Position numbers and translations under genes: made by a program. Shown one piece after another: positions 44,609 to 52,792 of a DNA stretch of 64,000 nucleotides. Position 1 is the first letter of the stretch; every line of letters starts with the position of its first letter. Source of the DNA: Alcaligenaceae bacterium (GTDB lineage Bacteria; Pseudomonadota; Gammaproteobacteria; Burkholderiales; Burkholderiaceae_B); assembly GCA_947380655.1 (NCBI GenBank), contig CANCRX010000007.1:1-64000 (forward strand). Reading direction: 5' to 3'. Below the pieces are notes generated by a model. That model did no database searches, was not told where the DNA came from, and was given only the letters and a program-made list of their open reading frames with translations.

Positions 44609-46264
44609 ATGTCCACACCCCAAACGAGTACGGCCAACACGAGCGGCTGGCTCGACAAAGAGCGTACGATTGCAGGCCCCGGATTTAACCGCTGGCTCGT
44701 CCCTCCTGCAGCACTTGCGATCCATCTGTGCATTGGGATGGCGTATGGATTTTCCGTATTTTGGTTGCCACTGTCCAAAGCGATTGGCGTGTCGGTTGCG
44801 AAAACCTGTCCTGCGGATATGAGTTTGCTGACAGAATTGTTTGCATCGAACTGCGACTGGCGTATTTCAAGTCTTGGCTGGATGTACACCCTCTTCTTCG
44901 TTTTACTGGGTTCATCGGCCGCCCTCTGGGGGAGCTGGCTCGAGCATGCGGGCCCGCGCAAAGCGGGCGTCGTATCCGCGCTGTGTTGGTGTGGCGGACT
45001 TTTAATTTCAGCACTCGGCATACATTGGCATCAGTTATGGATGTTATGGGTTGGCTCAGGAGTGATTGGTGGAATCGGACTAGGACTGGGCTATATCTCG
45101 CCTGTCTCCACACTGATCAAATGGTTTCCGGATCGCCGAGGCATGGCGACAGGTATGGCCATCATGGGCTTTGGCGGTGGCGCCTTAGTTGGTTCCCCTC
45201 TTGCGGCAGAACTCATGAAGTACTTTGCATCGCCTTCGGGTGTAGGCGTTTGGCAGACCTTTGTCGTGATGGCGTTAATCTATTTTGTGTTCATGATGGC
45301 AGGTGCCCTGACCTACCGCATTCCTCCAAGCGGCTGGAAACCCGAGGGCTGGACACTGCCCGCAGCACAAGTTAACAACGCGATGATCACTCAAAATCAC
45401 GTGCATGCCAAAAAAGTATGGGGCATTCCACAATTTTGGCTGATCTGGATGGTGCTTTGCATGAACGTCAGCGCAGGCATTGGCGTAATCGGTATGGCGA
45501 GCCCCATGCTGCAGGAAATGTTTGGCGGAAGCCTGATTGGAGTTGCGAAGAAATTCGGCGAACTCGATCCAAAAGAGCTCGCATCGATTGGAATTATTGC
45601 AGCAGGGTTTGCTGCGCTCCTCAGTCTTTTTAATATTGGTGGTCGTTTCGTCTGGGCAAGCCTGTCAGACAAGATCGGTCGCAAAATGACTTATGTCGTA
45701 TTTTTCGTTTTAGGTGCACTGCTTTATGCCAGCATCCCCCTGAGCGCTGCCGCAGGAAGCAAACTGATGTTTGTTGCTGCGGTTTGCATTATCTTGAGTA
45801 TGTATGGTGGAGGCTTTGCGACCGTTCCTGCCTATCTGGCAGATTTATTTGGTACGCAGATGGTGGGTGCCATTCATGGACGCCTGCTCACAGCGTGGGC
45901 TACCGCGGGCATCATCGGCCCAGTTGTCGTGAACTATATGCGTGAGTATCAGATTGGCTTGGGTATCCCGCGCGAACAGGTCTACAACCAAACCATGTAT
46001 ATCTTGGTTGGCTTTCTTGTTATTGGTCTGATCTGCAATCTAGCAGTCAAACCACTTGCATCAAAATGGTTTATGACTCCTGAAGAACTTGCAGAAGAAA
46101 AACGACTTGCTCACGACCGGGCGCAAGCCAGCGAAGTCGGTCAGGGTACGGGCATTTCTGAAAGAACGCCTGCAATGGTCGTCATCGTTGCCTGGTCAGT
46201 TGTCGGTATCCCACTCGCGTGGGGCGTGTATCGCACTTTGCAAAGCGTTTCCAAATTTTTCTAA
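44609..46264 (+). CDS. MFS transporter, oxalate/formate antiporter (OFA) family
   Basis: A 551-aa transporter with 12 hydrophobic segments. NRWLVPPAALAIHLCIGMAYGFSVFWLPL is in helix 1 and two Cys (KTCPAD, SNCDW) are in the first periplasmic loop, typical of OxlT-like bacterial transporters. The membrane family motif SDKIGRKMTY appears between the halves, and an extra helix and loop lie at the C-terminus (from ERTPAM). It closes the unit and likely exchanges or imports the operon's dicarboxylate or hydroxy acid. GGAG (44599-44602) fits the ATG. Confidence 0.88.
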   Translation: MSTPQTSTANTSGWLDKERTIAGPGFNRWLVPPAALAIHLCIGMAYGFSVFWLPLSKAIGVSVAKTCPADMSLLTELFASNCDWRISSLGWMYTLFFVLLGSSAALWGSWLEHAGPRKAGVVSALCWCGGLLISALGIHWHQLWMLWVGSGVIGGIGLGLGYISPVSTLIKWFPDRRGMATGMAIMGFGGGALVGSPLAAELMKYFASPSGVGVWQTFVVMALIYFVFMMAGALTYRIPPSGWKPEGWTLPAAQVNNAMITQNHVHAKKVWGIPQFWLIWMVLCMNVSAGIGVIGMASPMLQEMFGGSLIGVAKKFGELDPKELASIGIIAAGFAALLSLFNIGGRFVWASLSDKIGRKMTYVVFFVLGALLYASIPLSAAAGSKLMFVAAVCIILSMYGGGFATVPAYLADLFGTQMVGAIHGRLLTAWATAGIIGPVVVNYMREYQIGLGIPREQVYNQTMYILVGFLVIGLICNLAVKPLASKWFMTPEELAEEKRLAHDRAQASEVGQGTGISERTPAMVVIVAWSVVGIPLAWGVYRTLQSVSKFF

Positions 46265-46293
46265 GAACTTTTTAAACCCGTCTTGAAACGCTC

Positions 46294-46353
46294 GGATAGT
46301 CGATCAAAAAATCAGGCACTATATGCAGTCTGATCAAAAATGATTGACTATCC
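46294..46353. promoter_or_regulatory. 13-bp inverted repeat abutting the photolyase start codon
   Basis: Arms at 46294-46306 and 46341-46353 match with one mismatch (12 of 13); the second arm ends at the base just before ATG 46354. The 34-base loop includes a nine-base direct repeat unit GATCAAAAA shared with the first arm. No clear Shine-Dalgarno is visible. It may be an operator or a translation-controlling hairpin for the photolyase operon. Confidence 0.45.
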
Positions 46354-47886
46354 ATGTCCTACAGTATTGTCTGGTTTAAGCGAGACCTTCGTCTGCATGA
46401 TCATGCGGCGCTCACTGCCGCGCTTAAAGACGGGCCCGTGCTCTGCCTCTACATCATTGAGCCCACTCTCTGGTCTGCTCCGGATGTATCTGCACAGCAC
46501 TATCAATTTATCCTCGAAAGCCTGCGCGAACTGTACCTGGCACTCAAGCAACGAGGCGCGGTGCTGCACGTCGTCACAGGCGAAGCCGTCGAAGTCCTTC
46601 AAAAAATACATCAACAACGGCCTTTTAGATCAATTTTTTCGCACGAAGAAACAGGCAACTGGCTCTCATTTCAAAGAGATTTAGCTGTTAAAGCCTGGTG
46701 TAAAGGCAAAAAAATTGACTGGTATGAATTTGCACAGTTTGGTGTAGTCAGGCGCTTAAGCAATCGCAATCTGTGGAAAGACAATTGGGACAGACATGTG
46801 AGCATGACAATCCTCGAGGCTCCAACCTATATTCCAAGTATTGATCTGCCATGGACTGAGCCAAGACCACTGACACCATCGCAACTAGGTATGGATCCTT
46901 TGGATCCGCCCCAGCGGCAGCAAGGGGGGAGAAAAAATGGTCTCGCAGTCTTAGACAGCTTTTTATCCGACCGAAGCAGCCAGTACCGGGGAGGCATTTC
47001 GTCACCCCTCTCAGCACCCACAGCATGCTCACGCGTCTCACCTTATCTGACATATGGCTGTCTGAGTCTGCGTGAAATCGTACAAGCGACCGCCTCACAG
47101 CTTGCTTGTTTGCAAGCAGACGACGTACGTCGTAATAAAGGGCTGAATGCCTTTGTCAGTCGTCTCTATTGGCATTGCCACTTCATTCAGAAAATGGAGA
47201 GCGAACCTGAACTCGAATTTACTAATTTGCATACTGGGTACGACGGTTTGCGAGAGAACGACTGGAACGAAGAAAACTTCCGTGCCTTAACCAATGCTCA
47301 AACTGGCTGGCCCCTGGTCGATGCCTGTGTAGTGATGTTGCGCGAAACAGGCTGGCTGAATTTCAGAATGCGCGCGATGCTGGTCTCCACCGCAGCCTAC
47401 CCACTTTGGTTGCACTGGAAAGAGGTCGGTCACTGGTTAGCGAGGAATTTTCTGGATTACGAACCCGGTATTCACTGGAGTCAGCTTCAAATGCAGTCGG
47501 GTACGACAGGAATAAATATCCCTCGCATATACAACCCCATTAAACAAGCGCGTGATCACGACCCACGCGGGGTATTTGTGCGTCGCTGGCTACCGGCACT
47601 AAAAAAAGTGCCCGACACCTGGCTATTTGAACCATGGCGCATGCCAGAATCCTTACTGCAGCAGCATGGTTTAAGGAGCGGCCAGGATATTTTTCAGCCA
47701 CGCGTCGAGCTTGACGAGTCAACGCGCGTAGCCAAGAAAAAACTCTTTGCTCTACGCGCACAACCAGAAATCAAAGCGGGTCGGGCCTCCATAGTAGAAA
47801 AACATGCCTCAAGAAAAAAATCTGCAAAAGTCAGCGTTAAAAATAAAATTCAGCCAACCACCCATCAACAGGCCTTTGAGTTCTGA
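46354..47886 (+). CDS. Photolyase/cryptochrome family protein, divergent CPD-type
   Basis: A 510-aa flavoprotein, first of three in the light-repair unit. The N-terminal alpha/beta antenna domain starts SYSIVWFKRDLRLHDH. The FAD domain shows PYLTYGCLSLR, LNAFVSRLYWHCHF, WLNFRMRAMLVS and RIYNPIKQ. In the segment equivalent to the SNNGGW-like motif of CPD photolyases, it has DYEPGIHWSQLQM with His374 where E. coli has Asn378 facing flavin N5. So repair activity is less certain. A basic tail (AKKKL...KKSAKVSVKNK) may bind nucleic acid. Confidence 0.85.
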   Translation: MSYSIVWFKRDLRLHDHAALTAALKDGPVLCLYIIEPTLWSAPDVSAQHYQFILESLRELYLALKQRGAVLHVVTGEAVEVLQKIHQQRPFRSIFSHEETGNWLSFQRDLAVKAWCKGKKIDWYEFAQFGVVRRLSNRNLWKDNWDRHVSMTILEAPTYIPSIDLPWTEPRPLTPSQLGMDPLDPPQRQQGGRKNGLAVLDSFLSDRSSQYRGGISSPLSAPTACSRVSPYLTYGCLSLREIVQATASQLACLQADDVRRNKGLNAFVSRLYWHCHFIQKMESEPELEFTNLHTGYDGLRENDWNEENFRALTNAQTGWPLVDACVVMLRETGWLNFRMRAMLVSTAAYPLWLHWKEVGHWLARNFLDYEPGIHWSQLQMQSGTTGINIPRIYNPIKQARDHDPRGVFVRRWLPALKKVPDTWLFEPWRMPESLLQQHGLRSGQDIFQPRVELDESTRVAKKKLFALRAQPEIKAGRASIVEKHASRKKSAKVSVKNKIQPTTHQQAFEF

Positions 47887-48053
47887 TGACAAATGACTCT
47901 CCGATGCGGGGCCGTAAAAAAAATGAGCTCCCCAGTAAAACCTGTCTGCAATGCGGTCGGCCTTTTACCTGGCGTAAAAAATGGGCACGGGATTGGGAGC
48001 AAGTGAAATATTGTTCAGATAAGTGCCGTGCCTCCACAAAGAGTGCAAATTGA
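47886..48053 (+). CDS. DUF2256 zinc-ribbon small protein
   Basis: A 55-aa protein in the photolyase unit. ATG 47886 shares one base with the preceding TGA. Four cysteines (Cys20, Cys23, Cys43, Cys47) form a C-x2-C and C-x3-C zinc-ribbon; the segments KTCLQCGRPFTWRKKW and KYCSDKCR identify DUF2256. DUF2256 proteins are small, of unknown function, and are often next to photolyase/cryptochrome genes. Its stop overlaps the next start (TTGA). Confidence 0.86.
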   Translation: MTNDSPMRGRKKNELPSKTCLQCGRPFTWRKKWARDWEQVKYCSDKCRASTKSAN

Positions 48054-49396
48054 AGACAATCATTTATTGGTTTCGCAACGACCTCAGACTGACAGATAAT
48101 CCAGCATTCTCAACAGCCTGTGCATTAGCCAAGCATATCGTTCCTGTTTATATCCATGACGAAACCTTGTACGAATCAACGCGATGGGGCATTGCAAGAA
48201 CCTCTGCCCATCGCCAACACTTTTTAAGTTCAGCTCTGGCGGGCTTGAACGCGCTACTGCAGCAAAAAGGCAGCACACTAATAGAATTGCGTGGAAATAT
48301 TACAGAACAGCTCTGTACCCTAATCAGTACCCTGAATCCCGCACTGGGAGAGTGCGAAATACACTGCGAAAATATCGCAGCTCCATTTGAACAGGATTGT
48401 GTCGATCAGTTGCGTTTTGCAGGAGTGACTGTTGTAGAGACGTGGCAATCCAGCATGCTTGATTTTTCGCAGCTGCCTTTTAAGCTCGATGATGTGCCAG
48501 ACACGTTTACCACTATGCGTATGCAAATTGAAAAACACGGGCTCAAAGCACGACCAACTCAGGCGCTTGCTGAGAGGATTCCTCCTCTACCGAATCGTCT
48601 CAAGGATCAGGCCTACACTTCCATTAACGCCTTAGCACCTGCGTCAGAGGTCAGAAAAAGTGCATACCCAAACGCCGTGAATTCCTTTCCATACTCTGAA
48701 CCAGCCTATTTCGGTTCAGAGCAAGCGGCTAAACAACATCTGGAGAACTATTTTTCCAGTCAATTGCCTCACACCTATAAAGAAACAAGAGATCAATTGT
48801 CAGGCATAGACTATTCAACCAAGTTTTCACCTTGGCTCTCTATTGGGTCGTTGTCGGCACCGGCAATCGTTGAAAAACTGCAACATTACGAAATGGAATA
48901 CGGTGCAAATAAAAGCACCTACTGGATATGGTTTGAATTACTGTGGAGGGATTATTTCCGGCTATTACACCTTAAGTATGGAAAATTGCTGTATCGGGAA
49001 CAAGGGATATCCACGCACCTGACACCAACGACTCAGTCGGCCACTCAGCGCTCGCGTGGTCAAGAGAACTTTAAAAAGTGGTGCGAAGGATCCACAGGCT
49101 CAGCTCTCGTCGATGCGGCGATGCACGAGCTTTTCAGTACGGGTTATCTCTCCAATCGCCTCAGACAAGTCGTTGCTAGTTTCCTCATCTATGATTTAAA
49201 TGTCGACTGGCGTGCAGGTGCTGCCTGGTTTGAGTCGCAGCTAGTCGACTACGATGTCTACAGCAATCAGGGCAACTGGCTGTATATTGCCGGACGGGGC
49301 AGCGACCCAAGAGGCGGTCGCAGATTTAATATTCAAAAACAAACCCATGATCACGACCCGCAAGGGCTTTACAGAACAAGCTGGGGCGGTGCATGA
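48050..49396 (+). CDS. Cryptochrome DASH-type photolyase
   Basis: A 448-aa member of the Cry-DASH group, which repairs UV lesions in single-stranded DNA. It starts with TTG 48050 (MKTIIYWFRNDLRLTDNPAF), which overlaps the previous stop (TTGA). The LDDVPDTFTTMRMQIEKH region is the group-defining linker after the antenna domain. The FAD domain has YWIWFELLWRDYF, DYDVYSNQGNWLYIAG with the N5-facing Asn, and GSDPRGGRRFNIQKQ. An upstream GTG at 48023 would overlap DUF2256 more and lacks family residues. Confidence 0.88.
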   Translation: MKTIIYWFRNDLRLTDNPAFSTACALAKHIVPVYIHDETLYESTRWGIARTSAHRQHFLSSALAGLNALLQQKGSTLIELRGNITEQLCTLISTLNPALGECEIHCENIAAPFEQDCVDQLRFAGVTVVETWQSSMLDFSQLPFKLDDVPDTFTTMRMQIEKHGLKARPTQALAERIPPLPNRLKDQAYTSINALAPASEVRKSAYPNAVNSFPYSEPAYFGSEQAAKQHLENYFSSQLPHTYKETRDQLSGIDYSTKFSPWLSIGSLSAPAIVEKLQHYEMEYGANKSTYWIWFELLWRDYFRLLHLKYGKLLYREQGISTHLTPTTQSATQRSRGQENFKKWCEGSTGSALVDAAMHELFSTGYLSNRLRQVVASFLIYDLNVDWRAGAAWFESQLVDYDVYSNQGNWLYIAGRGSDPRGGRRFNIQKQTHDHDPQGLYRTSWGGA

Positions 49397-50946
49397 AAAC
49401 CTTACGACTCATCCTGGGCGATCAGCTCAACCCGGAACACAGCTGGTTTGCTGAGGTCTCGGCAGACATAGTCTATACGCTGATGGAAATCCGTCAGGAA
49501 ACTGACTATGTCTTGCATCACGCACAAAAAATTATCGGGGTTTTTGCAGGCATGCGTAGCCTGGCGGCGCAACTTTCAGCCAAAGGACACCGCACGCATT
49601 ACATTGCGATTGATGCGTCTGATAATCAACAGTCACTCACCAAGAATCTAGAATGGCTGATTGATCATTACCAGGTGCAGCGCTTTGAATATCAGGAACC
49701 AGACGAATACAGGCTCGATCAGCAGTTAAAAGATTTCTCTCAGTCACTGGCTATCGACTCAGCAATGGTATCCAGTGAGCATTTTTATACTGAGCGCGAT
49801 ACCTGTGAAAAAATATTTAAAGGCCAAAAGCAATGGCTGATGGAGAGGTTTTATCGTCTGATGCGCACTAAGTATCAGGTGCTCATGGAGGATGCCGCTC
49901 AAGGCTCATCAAAAGAAGCAAAAAAAACATTAGGCGGGCAATGGAATTTTGATCAGGAAAACCGTAAATCCTGGCCAGGCACACCCGTAGAGCCGAGTGA
50001 CTCAAGGCAACTGCATAATCATCTGGCACTGTGGGAAATCATCCAAAGCGCAGGTGTGAATAGTTTCGGAGAGCCACAAGCTGAAGCGTTCAGATGGCCA
50101 CTTAATCGCGAGCAAGCACTGCGGCATCTTGAAGTTTTCATACGGGACATTCTCCCGGAATTCGGTAATTTCCAAGATGCGATGAGTACCAAAGGATGGA
50201 GGTTATTTCATTCTCTGATTTCTTTCGCCCTCAATACAAAGATGCTGAAACCCCAGGAGGTTGTCTCACAAGCAGAACAAGCATTCCATCAAGGTGCAGT
50301 ATCTTTAGCGACTGCTGAGGGCTTCATCAGACAAATCATTGGCTGGCGCGAATATATTCGAGGAATTTATTGGGCACACATGCCTGATTACGATACACAC
50401 AATGTGTTTCAGCACCATACGCCCTTGCCAGCCTGGTTCTGGAATGGACAGACAAAAATGAATTGTCTTTCGCATGCGATCGGTCAGTCACTTGAACACG
50501 CCTATGCCCATCATATTCAGCGCCTGATGATTATTGGTAATTTCTCTTTACTCGCAGGACTGGATCCTGCCGCGCTGCATCGCTGGTATCTCGGCATTTA
50601 TATCGATGCCTTTGAATGGGTCGAGTTACCGAATACCGTTGGTATGAGTCAGTATGCGGATGGCGGGTTGCTCGCGACCAAGCCATATGTCTCAAGTGCC
50701 GCATACATAGACCGAATGAGTGACTATTGCAAAGGGTGTCACTACAGTAAGAAACTGCGCGAGGGAGAAAAGGCCTGTCCGTTTAATGCACTGTACTGGG
50801 ATTTCTTTGAACGTAACAAAGAAAAATTATCCAGTAATTTCAGACTCGGAATGGTCTATCGTAATTTAGAGAAAATGGATCCTGCGGCACTAAGTAGTTT
50901 GAAAGCTCAGGCCAGCGTCACACTTGGAAAACTTGAGCAGCTATAG
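49393..50946 (+). CDS. phrB: Fe-S bacterial cryptochrome/photolyase, (6-4) PhrB-like
   Basis: A 517-aa FeS-BCP family protein. It starts LRLILGDQLNPEHSWF. The 4Fe-4S ligands are Cys358, Cys446, Cys449 and Cys462, the same 88-3-13 spacing as the known (6-4) photolyase PhrB of Agrobacterium. The lumazine/FAD region KGWRLFHSLISFALNT and PAALHRWYLGIYIDAFEWVELPNTVGMSQYADGG are also typical. Overlap with the Cry-DASH stop is 4 bp (ATGA). It likely repairs (6-4) photoproducts, so the unit would cover several lesion types. Confidence 0.92.
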   Translation: MKTLRLILGDQLNPEHSWFAEVSADIVYTLMEIRQETDYVLHHAQKIIGVFAGMRSLAAQLSAKGHRTHYIAIDASDNQQSLTKNLEWLIDHYQVQRFEYQEPDEYRLDQQLKDFSQSLAIDSAMVSSEHFYTERDTCEKIFKGQKQWLMERFYRLMRTKYQVLMEDAAQGSSKEAKKTLGGQWNFDQENRKSWPGTPVEPSDSRQLHNHLALWEIIQSAGVNSFGEPQAEAFRWPLNREQALRHLEVFIRDILPEFGNFQDAMSTKGWRLFHSLISFALNTKMLKPQEVVSQAEQAFHQGAVSLATAEGFIRQIIGWREYIRGIYWAHMPDYDTHNVFQHHTPLPAWFWNGQTKMNCLSHAIGQSLEHAYAHHIQRLMIIGNFSLLAGLDPAALHRWYLGIYIDAFEWVELPNTVGMSQYADGGLLATKPYVSSAAYIDRMSDYCKGCHYSKKLREGEKACPFNALYWDFFERNKEKLSSNFRLGMVYRNLEKMDPAALSSLKAQASVTLGKLEQL

Positions 50947-50962
50947 GAACGGAAGCAATACG

Positions 50963-50990
50963 GCTGAGTCCCTTTAAGGAGGAACTCAGC
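50963..50990. terminator. Weak hairpin between convergent genes
   Basis: GCTGAGT (50963-50969) pairs with ACTCAGC (50984-50990) across a 14-base loop. No T-tract follows on either strand; located between the photolyase operon end and the PcaC-like gene. Confidence 0.35.
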
Positions 50991-51023
50991 GACTCAAGTC
51001 ATGACGGCATAGTCACTACTGGA

Positions 51024-51410
51024 TCACTTCTTGGCTTGCTCCAACTCAGCAAAGACCTCTTTCGCAAGACGGAAGGCATCCACACCTGAAGGTATACCAC
51101 CATAAATGGCAACCTGCATCAACACTTCACGAACCTGATCCTTAGTCACACCATTATTCAACGCGCCTTTCAGATGCATTTTGAACTCATGTGGACGATT
51201 CAGGATACTGAGCATCGCGAGATTCAGCATGCTGCGTGTTGCACGGGGTAAGCCTTCGCGTCCCCATACTGCGCCCCAGCAATACTCTGTGGTCAATCGC
51301 TGCATCGGCATATTGAAGTCATCGGCTGCAGCCAACGACTTGTCAACGAACTCCGCGCCAAGCACTTCCTTGCGAATCTGTAAGCCTGTATCAAACAAAT
51401 CATCATTCAT
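51024..51410 (-). CDS. PcaC-like carboxymuconolactone decarboxylase family protein
   Basis: A 128-aa protein with the PcaC layout: DTGLQIRKEVLGAEFVDKSL, then CWGAVWGREGLPRATRSMLNLAML, and MHLKGALNNGVTKDQVREVLMQ. These are the family residues of 4-carboxymuconolactone decarboxylase. The rest of the protocatechuate branch (PcaGH, PcaB) is absent, so a generic CMD function is equally possible. GGAG precedes ATG 51410. It follows the ABC receptor by 94 bp with a hairpin between them. Confidence 0.85.
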   Translation of the reverse strand: MNDDLFDTGLQIRKEVLGAEFVDKSLAAADDFNMPMQRLTTEYCWGAVWGREGLPRATRSMLNLAMLSILNRPHEFKMHLKGALNNGVTKDQVREVLMQVAIYGGIPSGVDAFRLAKEVFAELEQAKK

Positions 51411-51447
51411 TGCATAACTCCATATTAAAAACAATCAATCTTTAAAC

Positions 51448-51473
51448 AGGAAGCCCGCGCACAGCGGGCTCCT
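51448..51473 (-). terminator. GC-rich hairpin after the ABC receptor gene
   Basis: A 10-bp stem with one bulge (core GCCCGC/GCGGGC) in the gap between the receptor gene and the PcaC-like gene. T-tract is weak (GTTTAAAG), so it may be an attenuator separating expression of the last gene. Confidence 0.5.
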
Positions 51474-51504
51474 GATATTTCGTACTTAAGTAGGACTCAA
51501 AGCA

Positions 51505-52749
51505 TTAGTTTTTAGGCCAGATTGGTGCAGCCAAAGACTCTTTCTCTGGAAAAACGGTGACGGGTACACCGTTTTGCCACTGAACGATCAACAAGCTCGC
51601 ACCTTCACGACGACCGACATCGTCAAACTTCAGCTTTCCACCTGGGAAATAGTTCGCTGGGCCATCACTGATATCCATTTTGCGCAAGGCTTGCGTAACA
51701 GCCTCCCGATCGGCCTTGCCAGCGGCTTCGAGTGCCGCTTTAAAGATATACATGTCGCCATAGGTTGTCACAAAGTGCTGTGTCGCCCAAGGCTGACCAC
51801 TTTTCTTTTTAAACTCTTCAATCATGGGCTTCTGGGCACTAGTCGTCCAGTTCGCCACAACGGACATCACGCCCTCGAGCTGCTCTACGTTCATATTTGC
51901 ACGCAGATCGGGATCAAGAATAGCGGCCCCATTTGAAATGGTTGGGATCTTTCCTTTACCAATTCCGAACTCATTCATTTTTTCCAGCAGCAGTTTGGCA
52001 TCCGGGATGGCGGTTGGCAGAAGCAACAGGATATCTGGACGCTTGGAGCGCACACGCTGGATTAAGGGCGTTGCGTTAGCAAGTGGGGGGGTAAACACTT
52101 CGTCTACCACCAACTCCAGCCCAAGTTTGGATAATTGCGTATCCTTAATAGGTTTAACGAATGCAACCGAAGCTGCCGTATTGTCCATGACAATGCCAAT
52201 CGTTTTAGGCTTTTTTCCGGTTGTTTTTTCTGCCAGCGCAACTAAAGCTGGCAGGGAGCCGGCGGCTTGTGCATCACCCGTTGCTGAGGTTTGGAAAACA
52301 TATTTAAAACCACGCGAAGTGATCGAGTCCGCGTATGAAAAAGTCAAAACGGGTAACTTTGCGCGCTCAGTCACTTCCGTCACAGCCAAGGTAAATGAAC
52401 TGAGATACGCACCGGTTGCACCGACGAGATTCGGACCATCAGCCACCATGCGTTGCGCAGCATTTTTAGCTTTTTCAACGCTATCACCCGCATCAAAGAC
52501 AGCAAGCTTGAGCTTTGCGCCTCCCAGTGATTTGATACCGCCTTGGGCGTTGATTTCCGAGATTGCAAGATCCGCCGCAATCTTCATCACTTCACCCTGA
52601 CGAGCCCAGGGGCCCGACATGGGTGCAATCAACCCCACCTCAACATCTTTCGTCTGCGCAAGGACATGGCCCGAAGCGACTAGCGATGCTGCGATCACGC
52701 CAGCACTGAACAACTTTTTTACAAATCCATCTGATTTTCTTTGAATCAT
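51505..52749 (-). CDS. Branched-chain amino acid-type ABC receptor (LivJ-like)
   Basis: Periplasmic binding protein, 414 aa, type 1 fold. Signal peptide (LFSAGVIAASLVASGHVLA, cleavage before QTKDVEV). Core features: VGLIAPMSGPWARQGE, NLVGATGAYLSSF, and GRREGASLLIVQWQNG near the end. In this operon its ligand is likely the substrate of the PrpD/dehydrogenase enzymes rather than leucine. It follows LivF by 43 bp; AGGAGA precedes the ATG. Confidence 0.91.
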   Translation of the reverse strand: MIQRKSDGFVKKLFSAGVIAASLVASGHVLAQTKDVEVGLIAPMSGPWARQGEVMKIAADLAISEINAQGGIKSLGGAKLKLAVFDAGDSVEKAKNAAQRMVADGPNLVGATGAYLSSFTLAVTEVTERAKLPVLTFSYADSITSRGFKYVFQTSATGDAQAAGSLPALVALAEKTTGKKPKTIGIVMDNTAASVAFVKPIKDTQLSKLGLELVVDEVFTPPLANATPLIQRVRSKRPDILLLLPTAIPDAKLLLEKMNEFGIGKGKIPTISNGAAILDPDLRANMNVEQLEGVMSVVANWTTSAQKPMIEEFKKKSGQPWATQHFVTTYGDMYIFKAALEAAGKADREAVTQALRKMDISDGPANYFPGGKLKFDDVGRREGASLLIVQWQNGVPVTVFPEKESLAAPIWPKN

Positions 52750-52792
52750 GATTGTCTCCTGTTGTGATAAATATTTTTATACCCTGCACACT

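Noticed and set aside
48023..48049. Upstream GTG start for the Cry-DASH
   Set aside because: It lies inside DUF2256 and adds residues absent from the family; TTG 48050 gives the usual start.
51024..51410. PcaC as part of a protocatechuate branch
   Set aside because: No pcaGH or pcaB gene in the window; only the family-level call is safe.
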